Shown: one piece after another, positions 33,748 through 45,671 of the stretch
Position numbering within the stretch: the stretch's first letter is position 1
Layout of the letters: each line of letters begins with the position of its first letter
DNA from: Roridomyces roridus
Lineage: Eukaryota; Basidiomycota; Agaricomycetes; Agaricales; Mycenaceae
Assembly: GCA_029378245.1 (NCBI GenBank)
Contig: JARKIF010000002.1
Location: 1,612,001 to 1,676,000, forward strand
Direction: 5' to 3'
Length of the DNA: 64,000 nucleotides
The notes under the pieces: model-generated
Told to the model about the DNA's origin: nothing
Databases searched by the model: none
The model's input: only the letters and a program-made list of their open reading frames with translations
Made by a program: the position numbers and the translations under genes

Positions 33748-36700
33748 TCATCGCGGCCAAGAGTCCACCCCGTTGTTCCCTCGCCGCGCATCTTTAGGCG
33801 GCGCACTCGCAGAATCTGATGCGTTGAAAGGATTGCGGCCAGGAGGAGGGCCCGGTCCATAAAATGACGGCGGAACAGTCTGCGCAGGTGGTGCCACATG
33901 CCGGGCTCCTCCAGCGCTTGGAGGCGGGTTTCCGTACGACTGATACTGCTCAGGCTGCATCGGAACGTACAAGCCACCAATCTCGGGACGCCCATCAAAC
34001 GACTGTTGTTGCTGCTGAGGCGGCGGCGGCGGTTGTTGTTGTTGCGAGGGTGGTTGGGCATATGTCGCAGCGTATCGATTTCCTGCCGTCGTGACATTGC
34101 TGGCATAAGCTTGGGCGGGACTCGGTATGACGTTTGCCGCTGAACTCGAGTAGCCACCCGTGTCTGTCCGCCCTGCTGCAGCTGCAGACCGCACATTCGA
34201 CATGACAACATCCCGTCGCACACTCGTTTCGTCGCGGTCCTCGCCCATCAGCGTTTGAGGGTGGTACGTGTGCGCGAGTTTCGAGGAAGGTGGTGGCTGG
34301 TAGCGCGCCCAATTCGTTTGCGTTCCCGCCGCGGCCGCCATCTCCGCCTGCTGCTGCAAATACTCGAGCTGCGGGTAGGGCTGGGCTGCACTGGGCTTTC
34401 CAGCCTGCCGCCTCTCCCACTCGCGCATCGCGTCGTCACGGTTTAGCACCGGTGTCAACGCGTTCCGTCCCGCAATCACGTCCTGGTTCATGTGCTGCAA
34501 ACGGGCCAAGGCGGGTGGCACGGCGGAATCCATCTGATTGATCGTGTTAGCCCGGGCGCGCGCGTTGGGATAGTATGACGTGGAAGGTACCAGATGCGCC
34601 GCGTTGCCGCCAGGACCAGTCGGGCTCAACGTTGCCGCCGCCGCGTTACCAGACTGCGAACTGCTCGCGTACGCACCGAGGTTCCCCGCGGAGCTCTGAT
34701 GCGATAACGTTCGGTATGTTTGTTGCGGCGGTGCATAAGCACTGTCAGAAGGATACGCTGCTGGCGGTGGCGGTTGGGGTACTTGCTGTGGTGCTGGAGG
34801 CGGAGCCTGTTGTTGCGAGCTTTGAGGCGTGATGTAAGGATTCCGGAATGTGGTGGCCGACTGCGCCTGAGCCTGTGCCTGGGCAGTGTAGGCCTGGTGC
34901 TGCGCCAGATGGTGATTGTAGCTCGCCGCATCCTGATACGCTCGTGTGCCCTTGGGTTGCGAGGGAACGAGCCCGCCATAGGGCCGCTTCGGGTCTGCCA
35001 CTGCCGTACCCGGTTGCGATGGTGAGCCGCCATTGAGACCGTCGGGCTGACAAGGATTGGTCAACAAACAGGAAGAAATTTGAACCGACGCACGACAAAT
35101 GGTTTGGTGAACTTTTCACCAGTGATAAATGGATGGAGACGCGCCTGCTGCGGCGACCACCGGGTAACAGGATTGAGATTCAAGAGCCCTTGACAAAAGT
35201 CGATGAACGACGCGCGGTTGTTCAGCTCTGCGTGACGATGAGCAGAGCTACAAACGAAAGACAGGTGCCACTCACCCTTCTCAACCTCGTGCGCTTGTCG
35301 TGCAGTCTTTGTCTGCGGCATCGGCGCGGTATTAATGATCTCGGGCAACGTTGTGGCTTTGAAGTATTGCTTCCCGGGTTGCTCGTTGGTGTTGTGCTCT
35401 CGCGAGTACTATGGCTACATCAGCAGAGTTATAAACAAAAGAATAGCAGGTACACACCTGCTCTATGCTCTTCAACCGATACTTCTTCTCGTTCTGATTC
35501 GTATGCGGGTTGTACACCTCGTAAGAATCAAAGAACTGCGACACTTGCTTCCCCGTATTGAGCATGCTTTGCGGAGGCAGCCCGAGCATCTCCACGATGC
35601 GGGTCAGCTGGTTGTATTCGCTCGTGCCCGGGAAAAGCGGAAGGCCGAGGAACAGCTCGACGGCAATGCATCCCAAACTCCACATGTCGATGCTCGCCGT
35701 GTATGACATGCCCAGCAACACCTCGGGGCTGCGGTAGAAGCGGGATTGGATGTATGTGTACACCGTCTGCCGTTCGTGGCAAGCAGAGCCAAAGTCGATG
35801 ACTTTGATCTGCGGCGACTGGAGGGATTTGAGAAGGATGTTCTCGGGTTTGAGATCGCAGTGGATGAGGCGGGCCTCCTTGAGAACGGTCATGGCATCGA
35901 GCAGCTGGGCCATAAAGACCTTGACGAGTTGTGTCGATAGGCCTTGGAATTGGTTCTGCTTGATCAGCTCGTACAGATTCGAGCTGAGAAGCTCAAAGAC
36001 GAGGCAGAGATGAGAACGGTGAATAAATGAATCGCGAAGTCGCAGGATATGGTGTTGGTCGTTGGCGTCAAAGTTTTTGTTGAGCATCTCGAGGATGGTA
36101 ACTTCCATCATGCTCTGGTTAAAGTACGCCGGTTTGTTCTTGACGACTTTGACCGCGACAATCTCGTGCGTCTTCATATTCTGGCACTTGACGACCTGGC
36201 CAAAGGTGCCCTGGCCGAGAATATCGAGGATGAGATATTTGTGACCATCCTCTGCCCCGAGCCAGTCGTTGACATAGAGGATATAGTCGTAATCGTCATT
36301 GTCGTAGCCATCGTTGTGCACAGGTTTGCTCGGCTTTGTGAGTACGCGACGAGGGTTGTGGGTGGATTCGTAGCGGAACTGAGGATTGCAGATGCGGTAA
36401 GTGTCGAGCAGATTGGTGGTGAGTTGGCGCAAAGGCGAAAGATAGACGCCGTCGGCGCCCATCCGACGACCGTGCACGCTGGCATCTAACCGCGGATGTA
36501 GATCGTGTGTTGAGCGGACACGACGGAACCCATCTGCCCGACGCTTCGGAGGCGGAGGGTCGACGGGCATGGGCGAATCGTGGGGGTAGAACGTAGGTGG
36601 ATATGAAAGAGGCGTCGGGGGGCTGGAAACGGAGCCCTGTGGGTAGGGGTAGTTGTCCTGCTTCGAGTGGTTTCTCGAATGGGATTGTGGAGGCCCATAG

Positions 36701-37059
36701 GGATACTGGGGGGTGGTTGGAGAGTACTGGGCCTGCTGGTGGGCGTAAGGGTCCAACAGGGCCGAATTCGGTGTACGCAGCGGCGAGCGCGGTGGTTCGC
36801 GCTTCGGATAGTACATTGCAGGATCACCCTGCTGCGAGTAGGGCTCCTGATACTGCGAATAAAAGCCGGCATCGAGCTCATCCTGGTTGTGGTGCCTCCT
36901 TCTTGCAGATGCGCCGCCGAGGCTCTGGGAGCGGGCGATGTTGGTCTCGTGGATACGAGGGGCATAATAGGCTGCCTGTGCGGCGGTCTGGGAGGAGGAG
37001 AGGGGGGAGGAGAGCTGTTCGACCTGCGAGCTCCATCGCGGGAGGTCGAAGTCATCCAT
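33748..37059 (-). CDS. YAK1: Dual-specificity kinase YAK1 (DYRK family)
   Basis: Growth-restraining kinase downstream of nutrient signalling. A disordered N-terminus rich in Tyr, Pro and Gln (about 250 residues) precedes the DYRK homology box (DDYDYILYVNDWL) and kinase domain. Landmarks: LGQGTFGQVVKCQN, VAVKVVKNKPAYFNQS, catalytic HCDLKPENILL, DFGSACHE, the autophosphorylated activation loop QTVYTYIQSRFYRSPEV (Tyr-x-Tyr) and DMWSLGCIAVELFLGLPLFP. The long C-terminus is Gln/Pro/Ala-rich with runs of Gln. The first 575 codons are one exon, followed by three introns. The promoter and first 74 codons are repeated in inverted orientation at 39234-39733. Confidence 0.95.
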
Positions 37060-37335
37060 GAAGCCTTGAAGTATTATGCTACAAACAATCCGAGAGATCG
37101 ACTATAATGCTTTGTTCAGCCACCACCACCAGCCGGCTTTCGACGTCGAGCGCAGCGAATATCTGGCAGCCGAGGCGTCTGGCTTATGGGTTATGAGAAG
37201 AAGAGTCAGAAAAACAGATGTGCACACACACCCAATCGACACGCCATCGGTATCGCTGCAGAATCTTGCCCCGATGTCCTCAGCAGTCCTGTGCCGGTCT
37301 GCTGCCGTCAGCCAGTCTGCTCACAATGCTCTGTG
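36837..37335 (-). repeat. Inverted duplication, left arm (YAK1 5' end)
   Basis: About 499 bases covering YAK1 codons 1-74 and some 275 bases upstream. Matches 39234-39733 in reverse orientation. Aligned by eye, nearly every base agrees; the differences seen are two substitutions near 37311-37314 and a small indel/substitution cluster near 37097-37101. Confidence 0.92.
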
Positions 37336-39233
37336 CTATACGACCTACCCCGTCAGGCATGCCACACGCCCAGTCTCGCCCCAGGTGTCCTGCTGCCAGC
37401 GCCTTTTCCTTGTCTTCTTCGCTACCCGCCCAAGTTCCAGCCCAAATCATATATGAACCCCGCAACGTGGTTATCTGCACCACAATCCCTGGTTCGGACG
37501 CATCTCTTCCCGCGTGGAACACCGTTTTCACCGATATGCTCATGGTGGTGATTTACGATCAAAATGTGGGCACCATCACACTCCGCACGACTTGGGCGTG
37601 GTCGCCCTCTTGAATAGTACGTACTATCCTCGCAACTAAACTAAACTGAATAGAGAGTCGGACCCTGGAACGACATTTTGAATTCTTGGATCCCTTTGAG
37701 ATGGCAATCATGTATGCGTTGGTCCGTTCCGCCTTCGAGGGTACTCTTGAAATAAGTGCCGCAGTTCCTGACCTCTTCACAGAGTCTTTTGTTCCACGAT
37801 CAGCGTCAAGGCACGCTTCACAAGACCAGAAATACCACTACTCTATATCAATCCATTCGGCATGCGGAGTCGGTCATTCCGCAGCTCGACGGCCTCGATG
37901 CCCGACTTGTCATTTACGCGACTGTAGAGGCTGTCCTCGTTGCTGTTGTAGTCATTTACCTTGAATTAGATCGCGGTCGGACAACTATCTGCTCAGAGCT
38001 GAGCTTGATCATGAGCATCCTCGAGGTCGCACGATACCTGCATGGACCAGACTGAATAAAGTTCATACATTTCAAACAGGACAGCCTCGACGCGGCGGTG
38101 TTACCAGCCAGTTCGGTATACAAGAAACCCTTTTGGAACTCGGCGTCGTGAAGCTGGGATGAAAATTGGAGGAAACAAAAATTTGATCAATTCGCACGAT
38201 GAGACTCTCTTTCCACAACAACCATCGGTTACTAGCGTCCTCTCCTGTAATCCCGCCTCAGGCTCTCCCCACGCCAGGCTAGCTTGTATAAATAAAATGG
38301 ATTCGACTTGGTCGATGGGTGCTCGCTATGAGTACGAATTCATCCGATCACTCCGATCGACCCCCTGTCCTCATCTAGACAAAATCTGGGCTGGTCCACC
38401 AAGAGATGGATGTCGATCAACGCGCCTCGCACAGGAGCACAAGAATATGTCCTTTTCATCGAGAAAGAGCCAGGTTTGAACGAATTTGAGGCCCTTCTTT
38501 CCTCCAGATCATGCCAGCCACCGCGCGGAAAGTTTGTTCTTGTTTTCCCTCCCAACTCAGCCCTCCGCCTCGTCACGTGAAATGGGAGTGCTTCGCTCGT
38601 CGTCTCCGAAAATTCTCTCTCATGCTATCTGAGTGCACCTGTTTCCATTCAAACAATTTTACGCGTTAGCATGGATTTCAGGCCACAATCAGACCTGTGC
38701 ATCATCATATCTACATAATAACAAGGGCGTCGAGGCATACCTTCTCGGCCTCTTTGATGCTGCCAAACAACGAACCCTTCCAAAGACCATGGTGAGCGAT
38801 TTTTTTGAATCTCGCGCCTCGACTGAAAAATCCTTGTTAGCCGTACCACAGCCAGAGTACTGGGACCAAAAACTCACAGCATTCACCTCTAGATCTGGTA
38901 TTCTGAGTCTCCCAGGCCGGTGAGGCTTCGAGCCACCTTCGAGTAGCCATCTTCCTACTATTGAATTGCGTTGCGAGCTTCCGATGCGCGTGCTCATATT
39001 CAAACCCACTCTCCCTGCAAACCAGCAAGGCAAAGAGTATATTGAAGTGACTGAGATCGCTTTGGCGCTAGCGACCATGTCGCCGCTCATTCCCTTGGAA
39101 CTTTCCCATTGATGAGTAGAGAGCTTTACGCCCCGACTTTGCTGACCGCGGAGGCTTTTGCGACGATGCCCGAGTCCTTTATTCCCGATTTGCTCCAGAT
39201 CAATTTCTTGTACGACCCCAAAGAGGTGCTAGA
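37336..39233. other. Spacer between arms: unassigned coding-like sequence
   Basis: About 1.9 kb between the two repeat arms. On the + strand I see several coding-like blocks: one near 37440-37570 (NVVICTTIPGSDASLPAWNT), one near 37660-37740 (RHFEFLDPFEMAIMYALVRS), one near 37780-38040 (QSIRHAESVIPQLDGLDARL), one near 38060-38155 (GGVTSQFGIQETLLELGVVK), one near 38660-38790 and one abutting the right arm (ESFIPDLLQINFLYDPKEVL). Plausible short introns join some of them (for example GTGAGC...TTAG near 38791-38840), but frame breaks remain. It could be one multi-exon gene divergent from YAK1, damaged by sequence errors or by the duplication. I do not recognise the family. Confidence 0.4.
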
Positions 39234-39733
39234 CACAGAGCATTGTGAGCAGACTGGCTGATGGGAGCAGACCGGCACAGGACTGCTGAGGACATCGGGG
39301 CAAGATTCTGCAGCGATACCGATGGCGTGTCGATTGGGTGTGTGTGCACATCTGTTTTTCTGACTCTTCTTCTCATAACCCATAAGCCAGACGCCTCGGC
39401 TGCCAGATATTCGCTGCGCTCGACGTCGAAAGCCGGCTGGTGGTGGTGGCTGAACAAAGCATTATAGCCTGATCTCTCGGATTGTTTGTAGCATAATACT
39501 TCAAGGCTTCATGGATGACTTCGACCTCCCGCGATGGAGCTCGCAGGTCGAACAGCTCTCCTCCCCCCTCTCCTCCTCCCAGACCGCCGCACAGGCAGCC
39601 TATTATGCCCCTCGTATCCACGAGACCAACATCGCCCGCTCCCAGAGCCTCGGCGGCGCATCTGCAAGAAGGAGGCACCACAACCAGGATGAGCTCGATG
39701 CCGGCTTTTATTCGCAGTATCAGGAGCCCTACT
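39234..39733 (+). repeat. Inverted duplication, right arm
   Basis: Reverse-complement copy of 36837-37335. The homology stops sharply at both sides: after CTCTGTG in the upstream part and after the codons for QEPY in the coding part. The promoter segment now points rightward. Confidence 0.92.
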
Positions 39734-39735
39734 GA
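39511..39735 (+). pseudogene. Truncated copy of YAK1 N-terminus
   Basis: The copied segment keeps the YAK1 start codon and its first 74 codons without change in protein sequence (start MDDFDLPRWSSQVEQLSSPL, last residues SQYQEPY). At the breakpoint the frame hits TGA within one codon. It carries no part of the kinase domain. If transcribed from the copied promoter it would give only a short disordered peptide, so I call it a partial pseudogene. Confidence 0.85.
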
Positions 39736-40303
39736 TGATTCCGAGTCGAGTCCAGAGTAGTGTCGAGTGTGCTTTCGCGTTCTTTGCTTGCCTACAAGTC
39801 CCTTCCCAACCTTGTTAGATTTCGAGATATCCGACAGCGTACTGCGGAGAGTTCCAAGGAGCGCGCCGAATCTCTGAGCAACACGTTGATTGCGGAGGTC
39901 GTCGTTTGAGCAGGTCCCTGTTTATTTCAAGGCCAGTTGGAACTGATGTTTCCCTAGTTCGTAAGAAATTCCGCAAGTTTTTATCCGCCAATACGCCGGA
40001 CGACAAATGTTCTGCCCCCAGTTCGACGTGCAAATGGTCCTTTTCCTCATCCGTGCGGCGTGCTTTCGTTCTTCAATAGTCGCATGGTACTCACATTTTA
40101 CCAGAGACAAAAGCCATTCTTGCTCATGAACGGTTCTTTACTTTGTCTTGCATTCGCGATAGAGTTGAGGTTGTCCTGAATGGGGTCAGCGCTCCGGATG
40201 AAGCGGATTTTTTGAAGTTAATAGTCTGTATCGCCACTGATCGGCTATCACGTTTTTTGACTTTGTCCTGAACTCTCAACTGAGCTACACAAGAGCGATC
40301 CTA
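39736..40303. other. Unassigned coding-like fragments
   Basis: On the + strand there are open stretches with protein-like composition: VRFRDIRQRTAESSKERAES near 39815-39880, LVRKKFRKFLSANTPDD near 39955-40010 and ERFFTLSCIRDRVEVVLNGV near 40130-40190. They lie in different frames and do not join by clear splice sites. They may be the far side of the gene seen between the repeat arms, or a decayed gene. Confidence 0.3.
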
Positions 40304-41470
40304 ATGTCGAACCTTCACCTCGCGTCCCCAGTACGCTCAAACGGCAAAGTCAGATGCTTCCGCCATGAAAACCTACTGGAGCGTCAAGTTTCGAAGACTC
40401 TGGCCAACCCCAACCGGTGCGCAAGGAAACTTGAATCTCAGCCCATACCCATCGTTCTTTCTAGTGGCTTTTACTCCTGTGATGCCTCCGTGGGCACAGA
40501 TGGAGAGTCTTGTGATTTTTTCAGTAAGTTCCCGCTATCTGTGTATAAGGTTTCAGGCAAATCAGGATTAGAATGGGAAGATGAAATGTCGCCCCCACCA
40601 TCTCCGAGTCCAAGCCGCAAGCGGCCAGCGTCCTTGTTGGAGGACGACCTGGCTCATAAACGACCCAACACATCGCAGAACACGACGCGTTCTCCAGCGT
40701 CTCAGGCTCGCTATGAGGCCATCATGCGCTCGTCCCGCCAGGGTACAAGTGTCACACCATCACCATCCCCCGCAAACACTTCAACGGCCGGACCTTCAAC
40801 CGCAGTCCATCGGCCGGTGACACCAACTCCAAAGACAGAGGAGCAGGATTGGTACCCCACATACTCCTCCGCCGTCAGCCCCACAATCCACCACCACTCC
40901 AACCTCGCAGAAGGGCTCCGATTCTTCACGAAAACGTTATGAGGCCATGTTGCGCGCCACTGGTCGTTCGGCCACGAGTGCCACACCTCCGTCCTCTCCG
41001 TCTCCCTTCTTAGCAGCTCCAGCAACCCCTCCTCCCACGAAGGAACGCGCGGAAGCCCTTGGAAAGACTCCTGCATCATCTTCTCTCCTCGCATCAGAGC
41101 ACGACAGAAATGCGACTAGCAGCAGCAACGGCAGAGGAACTCTTGGCACGGTATGGCGATACTTCTACTGCGTCTTTCAAGCTGATCTCCGCTTCTCTAG
41201 CCGACGGAAGTATTTCATGTAACAGACAATCTTTCGCCAGCCGTTCGCGAATACATGGAGTGGTCAAATCGGACAGCGGCGCATATTGTAGATCTCGAAA
41301 GAAGGCTATCGGCGGCGGAGGAGAACAATTCCGCGAAGGCTGAAAGAATAGATCAACTAGAACGAGAGATTAACAGGTACCGAGCGCTCAAATTCAATTC
41401 CAATTCCTGCTCTTTTCTGATGTGGATTATGCCTGGTTTAGACTCAAAGAGCGCAATGCGGAGCTCGAAG
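40304..41470 (+). CDS. Ser/Pro-rich coiled-coil protein with repeated RYEA motif
   Basis: Unrecognised protein, probably nuclear. After an intron (donor near 40524, acceptor near 40568) the frame reads LEWEDEMSPPPSPSPSRKRP, a basic Ser/Pro segment. Two related units follow: RYEAIMRSSRQGTSVTPSPS (about 40711-40770) and RYEAMLRATGRSATSATPPS (about 40938-40997). A helical part then reads LAAATAEELLARYGDTSTAS and REYMEWSNRTAAHIVDLERR, with a coiled coil RIDQLEREINR that continues across an intron as LKERNAELEG. Two likely single-base errors (near 40845 and 41219) break the frame. Start and end are uncertain; the frame may extend upstream. Confidence 0.45.
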
Positions 41471-42854
41471 GGGGTGTCGACTAATTGTCTCGGTATTGTG
41501 ACCGTTCAAGAAGTGAACTTTGTATTTGGTGCTCAATGTACAGATCCCTCCTGGTGCCTGAAAGATGACGCCAATTCTGATTGAACTTTCCGACTCGCGC
41601 AACAATGAGGACGCCGCGGCGACGCGCTGCCAATCAGAGCCTTCCCTAGCCTTCCTCGACAAACGCGTTCCGACAGCGTTCCGATCTTATCCTATCATAG
41701 CCGGACATTTCGACTCCGAGCCGCTATCTTTGACGTCTTGATTCATCTACCCCGCCGCCAAGTTCGTTGAACAGTCGAGAGCACTCGACGAAATCAGACG
41801 AATCACTCTTGGATCACCCACCACCGAAGCATTCAATACACCCGCACATATCCTTGACCTCGAGACCAGACGGGGCCCGACGCGAGCAAACGTCGTTCTC
41901 ATGCGTGCTCATGGTCACTCTGACACAGGACTAGTACTGTAACCGGGGGCGGCGATCTGCTTAATTTTGGGGCTGATGCGACATGTCATTTCCCAGGCCC
42001 CAGCTAAAAACTTGTATGGAAGTCGACGCTCACGGGCGCCGCTTGAAGGTGGCCAATCACGCCTGAAAAGGGTTCTCTCTGTCATTGGTCGCAGTAAGCG
42101 TAGATGCTCCGAAGTCGGACCAATCCGATACACTCAGCCATATGGCGCCAGAGCATCGAAGGATGAAGACGAATTGCGGTTGGATGGTCTCGAGATTGCA
42201 ATTGTGGAGATCAGGTATGGTACCTCCGTATCAGCCCGTTCATTGTCTACCATTTCAAGAAGTATCTTTCACACAGAACACACCCAGTTCGCTCCAGCCA
42301 TTGCGGTCATTGACCGAGGGTGATGGCGCATCATTCGCGGCGCGACCCAGGACAGTGGAAACGCTGTTCGCGCCATTTATGGGCGAGCCGCAATAGCTGG
42401 TTGTGGGCGCGGGAGGACACGACACGGCACACGACACTACTTACCCAGAAGGAGCTAGCGGCAACCCGCGCAAAAAAAAGGCCAAGCACATCCACGGTCT
42501 ACCCTGTGTAAAAAACGCTAAATTTCTATCTGCCACGGACATCTCGCGTGGCCAGATTCCCTCCTCACGTCGGTGGAGCGGAGTTCAGGCACAGGTATCA
42601 CCTGGGCTCAAATGGCTCAAGCAGAGAGAGAGAAACCGTCCAAATATGGTGATCCCAATTGGCTATGTTCACTGGATCGATCTCAACCTGCGGAACCCAG
42701 GACCATGGTCATGTTCACGTCTAAAACCTATTTGGAAGGTTGGAACTGGCCCGACACGATGCCAGTGACGGACCAAGGCCAGGGAATTGGGAACAGTCTA
42801 AATGAAATGGTGATGCAGCGTTTGGATGGCGTGAGCACCATTTCACGAGAATAG
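41471..42854 (+). other. Possible continuation of the preceding gene
   Basis: Coding-like + strand segments follow the coiled coil: LIELSDSRNNEDAAATRCQS to FVEQSRALDEIRRITLGSPT (41572-41935, one in-frame TGA near 41738), MAPEHRRMKTNCGWMVSRLQ (about 42139-42390) and TGITWAQMAQAEREKPSKYG with TYLEGWNWPDTMPVTDQGQG (42573-42854). No family recognised. They could be later exons of the same gene or a second gene. A short GGAT repeat at about 42963-42980 lies just beyond. Confidence 0.3.
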
Positions 42855-43054
42855 CTCAAAGTTTAAACTTGTATGCAGCGTACCTTGGGCAAAGGTCTAT
42901 AAAAGTACATGCGGGTGGGTATTCAAACGGAGTGAGTGATTGTCCAGAATGTCTGAGCATGAGTGTGGATGGATGGATGGATGGAATGCAGATGGCAATG
43001 TTCGAATGAATACAATGTTTAAGTTGGAGCAGCCCCAGTGAGATACCAGTTTCT

Positions 43055-44572
43055 CTAGCAGAAAACCTGTTTCCACCAGAGGAGGAAGCGCGTCCACCAG
43101 CCTCCCTCCCAGTCGTCACTCCGCTGGAGGGAGGTCACCCGCATGGTACCTGTACCAAAATTCAGGGACCTGTCCTCCCCAGGACCCTCTTCGATGTCCT
43201 TCTGCGCTACCGCATCGGGAAAACGCGGCATCGTGCGACGCGTAATGAAGGACGGGAAGACCGTGAGGAGAACGATGTACTCGGGATTGGGAAGATCCGG
43301 AGACGTCCATATCCGCATGAATTCCTCGTCCCCGTCCTCAAACGTGTCGTCTTCAGCAGCAGCGTAATAAGCCGCATTTGAAACCGGTGTTTCGTCTGTG
43401 GTCGGCGTGACGAGCATGGTGGAGGATACGGAGGCCGGAGACGACGAGAGGGAGGTGGAGAGTACCGGAGTGTCCAGGAAGGGATCACTAGGTGCACGAG
43501 CGCGTTTCGGCTGGGGCGTGGCGCGTTGAGAGGATAAGGGTTGAGACTTTGAACGGGAATGGACCGTGGGCGATGGGACATCGAAATTCGAGGCGCACGA
43601 GACTCGCTTGGAGGAAGCAGTTTCCGTAAAGGCGAGGACACCTTTGAGGATATCAATAGCCTCGATCATGAATTCCTTGCCGCTATAATAGAATGTGTGA
43701 GATGTAGCGCCGAACGCAACTATTATGACTTGCCCAGTTTCTCTCAAAACGGCGTCGTCAAATTCCCACTCGATCCTGTTCCGGCCAGCGCCACCAATGC
43801 CCTCTGGGACGATCTGAAGTCGCATGAGGGCCCACACTGCGGAATTTCAACTCTCCAAAACATTTGATCATGTATTATTTACGCACGGGCTTGGAAGAAA
43901 GGTTGGGGGCCTGGCATGCCCATTGTGCACCAAGTCCGAACGAACCGCTCGAATCGCTCGAACCGTTCTGCATATTGTCAGATTACCTTACCTCCGCAGT
44001 AAATATTGAATTAGCATACCCTTCTTCGCCACGTTTCCTCGCGGATTCGCACGCGCATGAGGCAGCAGCGACCCGCCAGGCTGCGTTGCACTGAGGTGTG
44101 CCCGAAATTCCGCAGTGCGCCGGGCGTTCACGGAGCGGTGGTAAGCTGATCGGACTGAGGCTTGCAATCGCGAATACGGTGCTCGGTGAGATGAGGGCAG
44201 ATTCGCGAGCGTCTGCGTCATTAGACGGCCAGCGTTTTCGTCCTGGTCAAAGTAAAACTGTCGACAGTATTCCGTGAAATGCTCCAGTTCACTGGTCGTG
44301 ACGCCGGAGGGAGTTGCGGAACGATTCCGATGGCCGCTGGGGGACGGAGTGGGCCTGCCATTTATCGGAGTGCGAGAACGGCCAAAGGTAGGGGATGTCG
44401 GGGACGTGAGCCTTGACCTGCTGGGAGAGCGAGGGCTGGTTGGCTTGCGCGGACTCGTCGGAGGCGACATGGCGGGGAGATTGTAGAGAAGAGGTTCAGA
44501 GATGACGGAGGAATTATAAGACGACTTGTCCACCTGAAGAGGTGGTGGACGAGTTTGCAGACGATAGGACAT
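43055..44572 (-). CDS. Conserved basidiomycete hypothetical protein
   Basis: No known function. The N-terminus has a Ser/Pro/Arg-rich disordered segment (SPPTSPRKPTSPRSPSRSR). A folded part follows: TSELEHFTEYCRQFYFDQDE, RLQASVRSAYHRSVNARRTA, then across introns ERFERFERFVRTWCTMGMPG, QPFFQALWALMRLQIVPEGI and GGAGRNRIEWEFDDAVL. The C-half is Ser/Thr/Pro-rich with an acidic patch (AAAEDDTFEDGDEEF) and a Trp-rich end (GGWWTRFLLWWKQ). Two introns near 43810-44010 join all blocks without a frame break. I recall similar architecture only from Agaricomycete proteomes; function unknown. Confidence 0.75.
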
Positions 44573-44945
44573 GGGAAAGAGAGTGCGTGCGCCGACGAGG
44601 GCAGAGACAGACGTGGGCTGAGGATCAAACCACTACCACCTTGCCGATGCCGCGGCTCAAATTTTACTCTTACTTGCTTACTTGTGGGTCCCGAGAATTG
44701 GTTGTCACTCCCACCGACCTGGGCATTTCATTATCGCGCGTCGTACGCGACACGCGTCCCAATCAATCTTCTCACCGCGAGCTCAAAACTGGAGAGTACC
44801 CATCTATGTATGTATGTACATACTCATTTGTTGGCCACGGCAGTCCAAATTCTGCAAGGAAGCACCACTCTTCTTTCGGCCTTTTTTGTTGCTAGACAGT
44901 CACCTCGCAGCACTCTCTCTGCCCGTTGGGTCGTGCTCTACAGCT
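44573..44945. other. Intergenic, no feature seen
   Basis: About 370 bases upstream of the preceding gene. Open frames here are short and lack protein-like composition. Contains a TATGTATGTA stretch (about 44808-44817). Confidence 0.4.
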
Positions 44946-45592
44946 TCACCTCTGGTCATCATCACACACGGAATGCCGACGGGCTCCTTCATCGCTTGAC
45001 ACCAAGTATTCTATTCCTGCCATCTTACGTTGATTTAGAGCGAGTTTGAGGCATTCCGCAGTTCTTTCTTGGAATTCTTCTGTCGAGTTTCCAAGTAGAC
45101 GTCCGATGCGGCTCCTTTGTCCCTGCACGACGACAATCCTCGGGGAGCGTCGCGTCGCGGCTTCTCCATGGCCATGTGGGTGTTGCGTCATGAAGATACT
45201 CTCCGCAATAGGCACTAATTTCCAGCAATTGCTTGAATCTCCGTGTCAGCCCAGAGATCGTACCTATCAGAGGTCGAGTAGGATAACGTCACTCTGGAAA
45301 TGCTTCCGTCTGGTCGAGGCTGGGTTGCCAGCTCGAGCACGGTGAGCCAGGACCCTTGTTGTGGACATATGGGACGGGGACTAGGACTGTGGAAATGCAA
45401 AAACGGAGGCATTTCTGGAGAGATCATAGAAGAGGCGGTAGTTACCGCGCAGAAACGGTTGCAGAGATGGGATCTAAACCCGTCCAGAATTGAGCCATAA
45501 GGACATGAGAGTCCGGGAAGAGGGTCTGTCTCGGAGCGGTAGGATATCGAATAGCCAGAAAACCGACAAGTTGGTAGATCATATGTCCCCAA
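44946..45592 (-). CDS. Possible hypothetical protein (low confidence)
   Basis: Two minus-strand frames look coding: SWLTVLELATQPRPDGSISR (about 45283-45345) and RIGRLLGNSTEEFQERTAEC (about 45055-45115). A well-formed candidate intron (GTACGATCTC ... GAAATTAG, about 45215-45264) would join the first block to a different frame (SAYCGEYLHDATPTWPW), while a single missing base would join it to the second. I cannot decide between them, and no family is recognised. It could also be non-coding sequence upstream of the CSL gene. Confidence 0.25.
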
Positions 45593-45671
45593 GCCTGACA
45601 GCGGCCGAGAGTGTACTTGTTATAAAGACAGAGACTTGTCTTCTGCGCGCTCGAGCGAGCGTCCGTGCCAA

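Noticed and set aside
34010..34050. GGC/GTT triplet repeats
   Set aside because: They encode Pro and Gln runs in the YAK1 C-terminus.
42963..42980. GGAT microsatellite
   Set aside because: Only about four to five units; too short to be notable.
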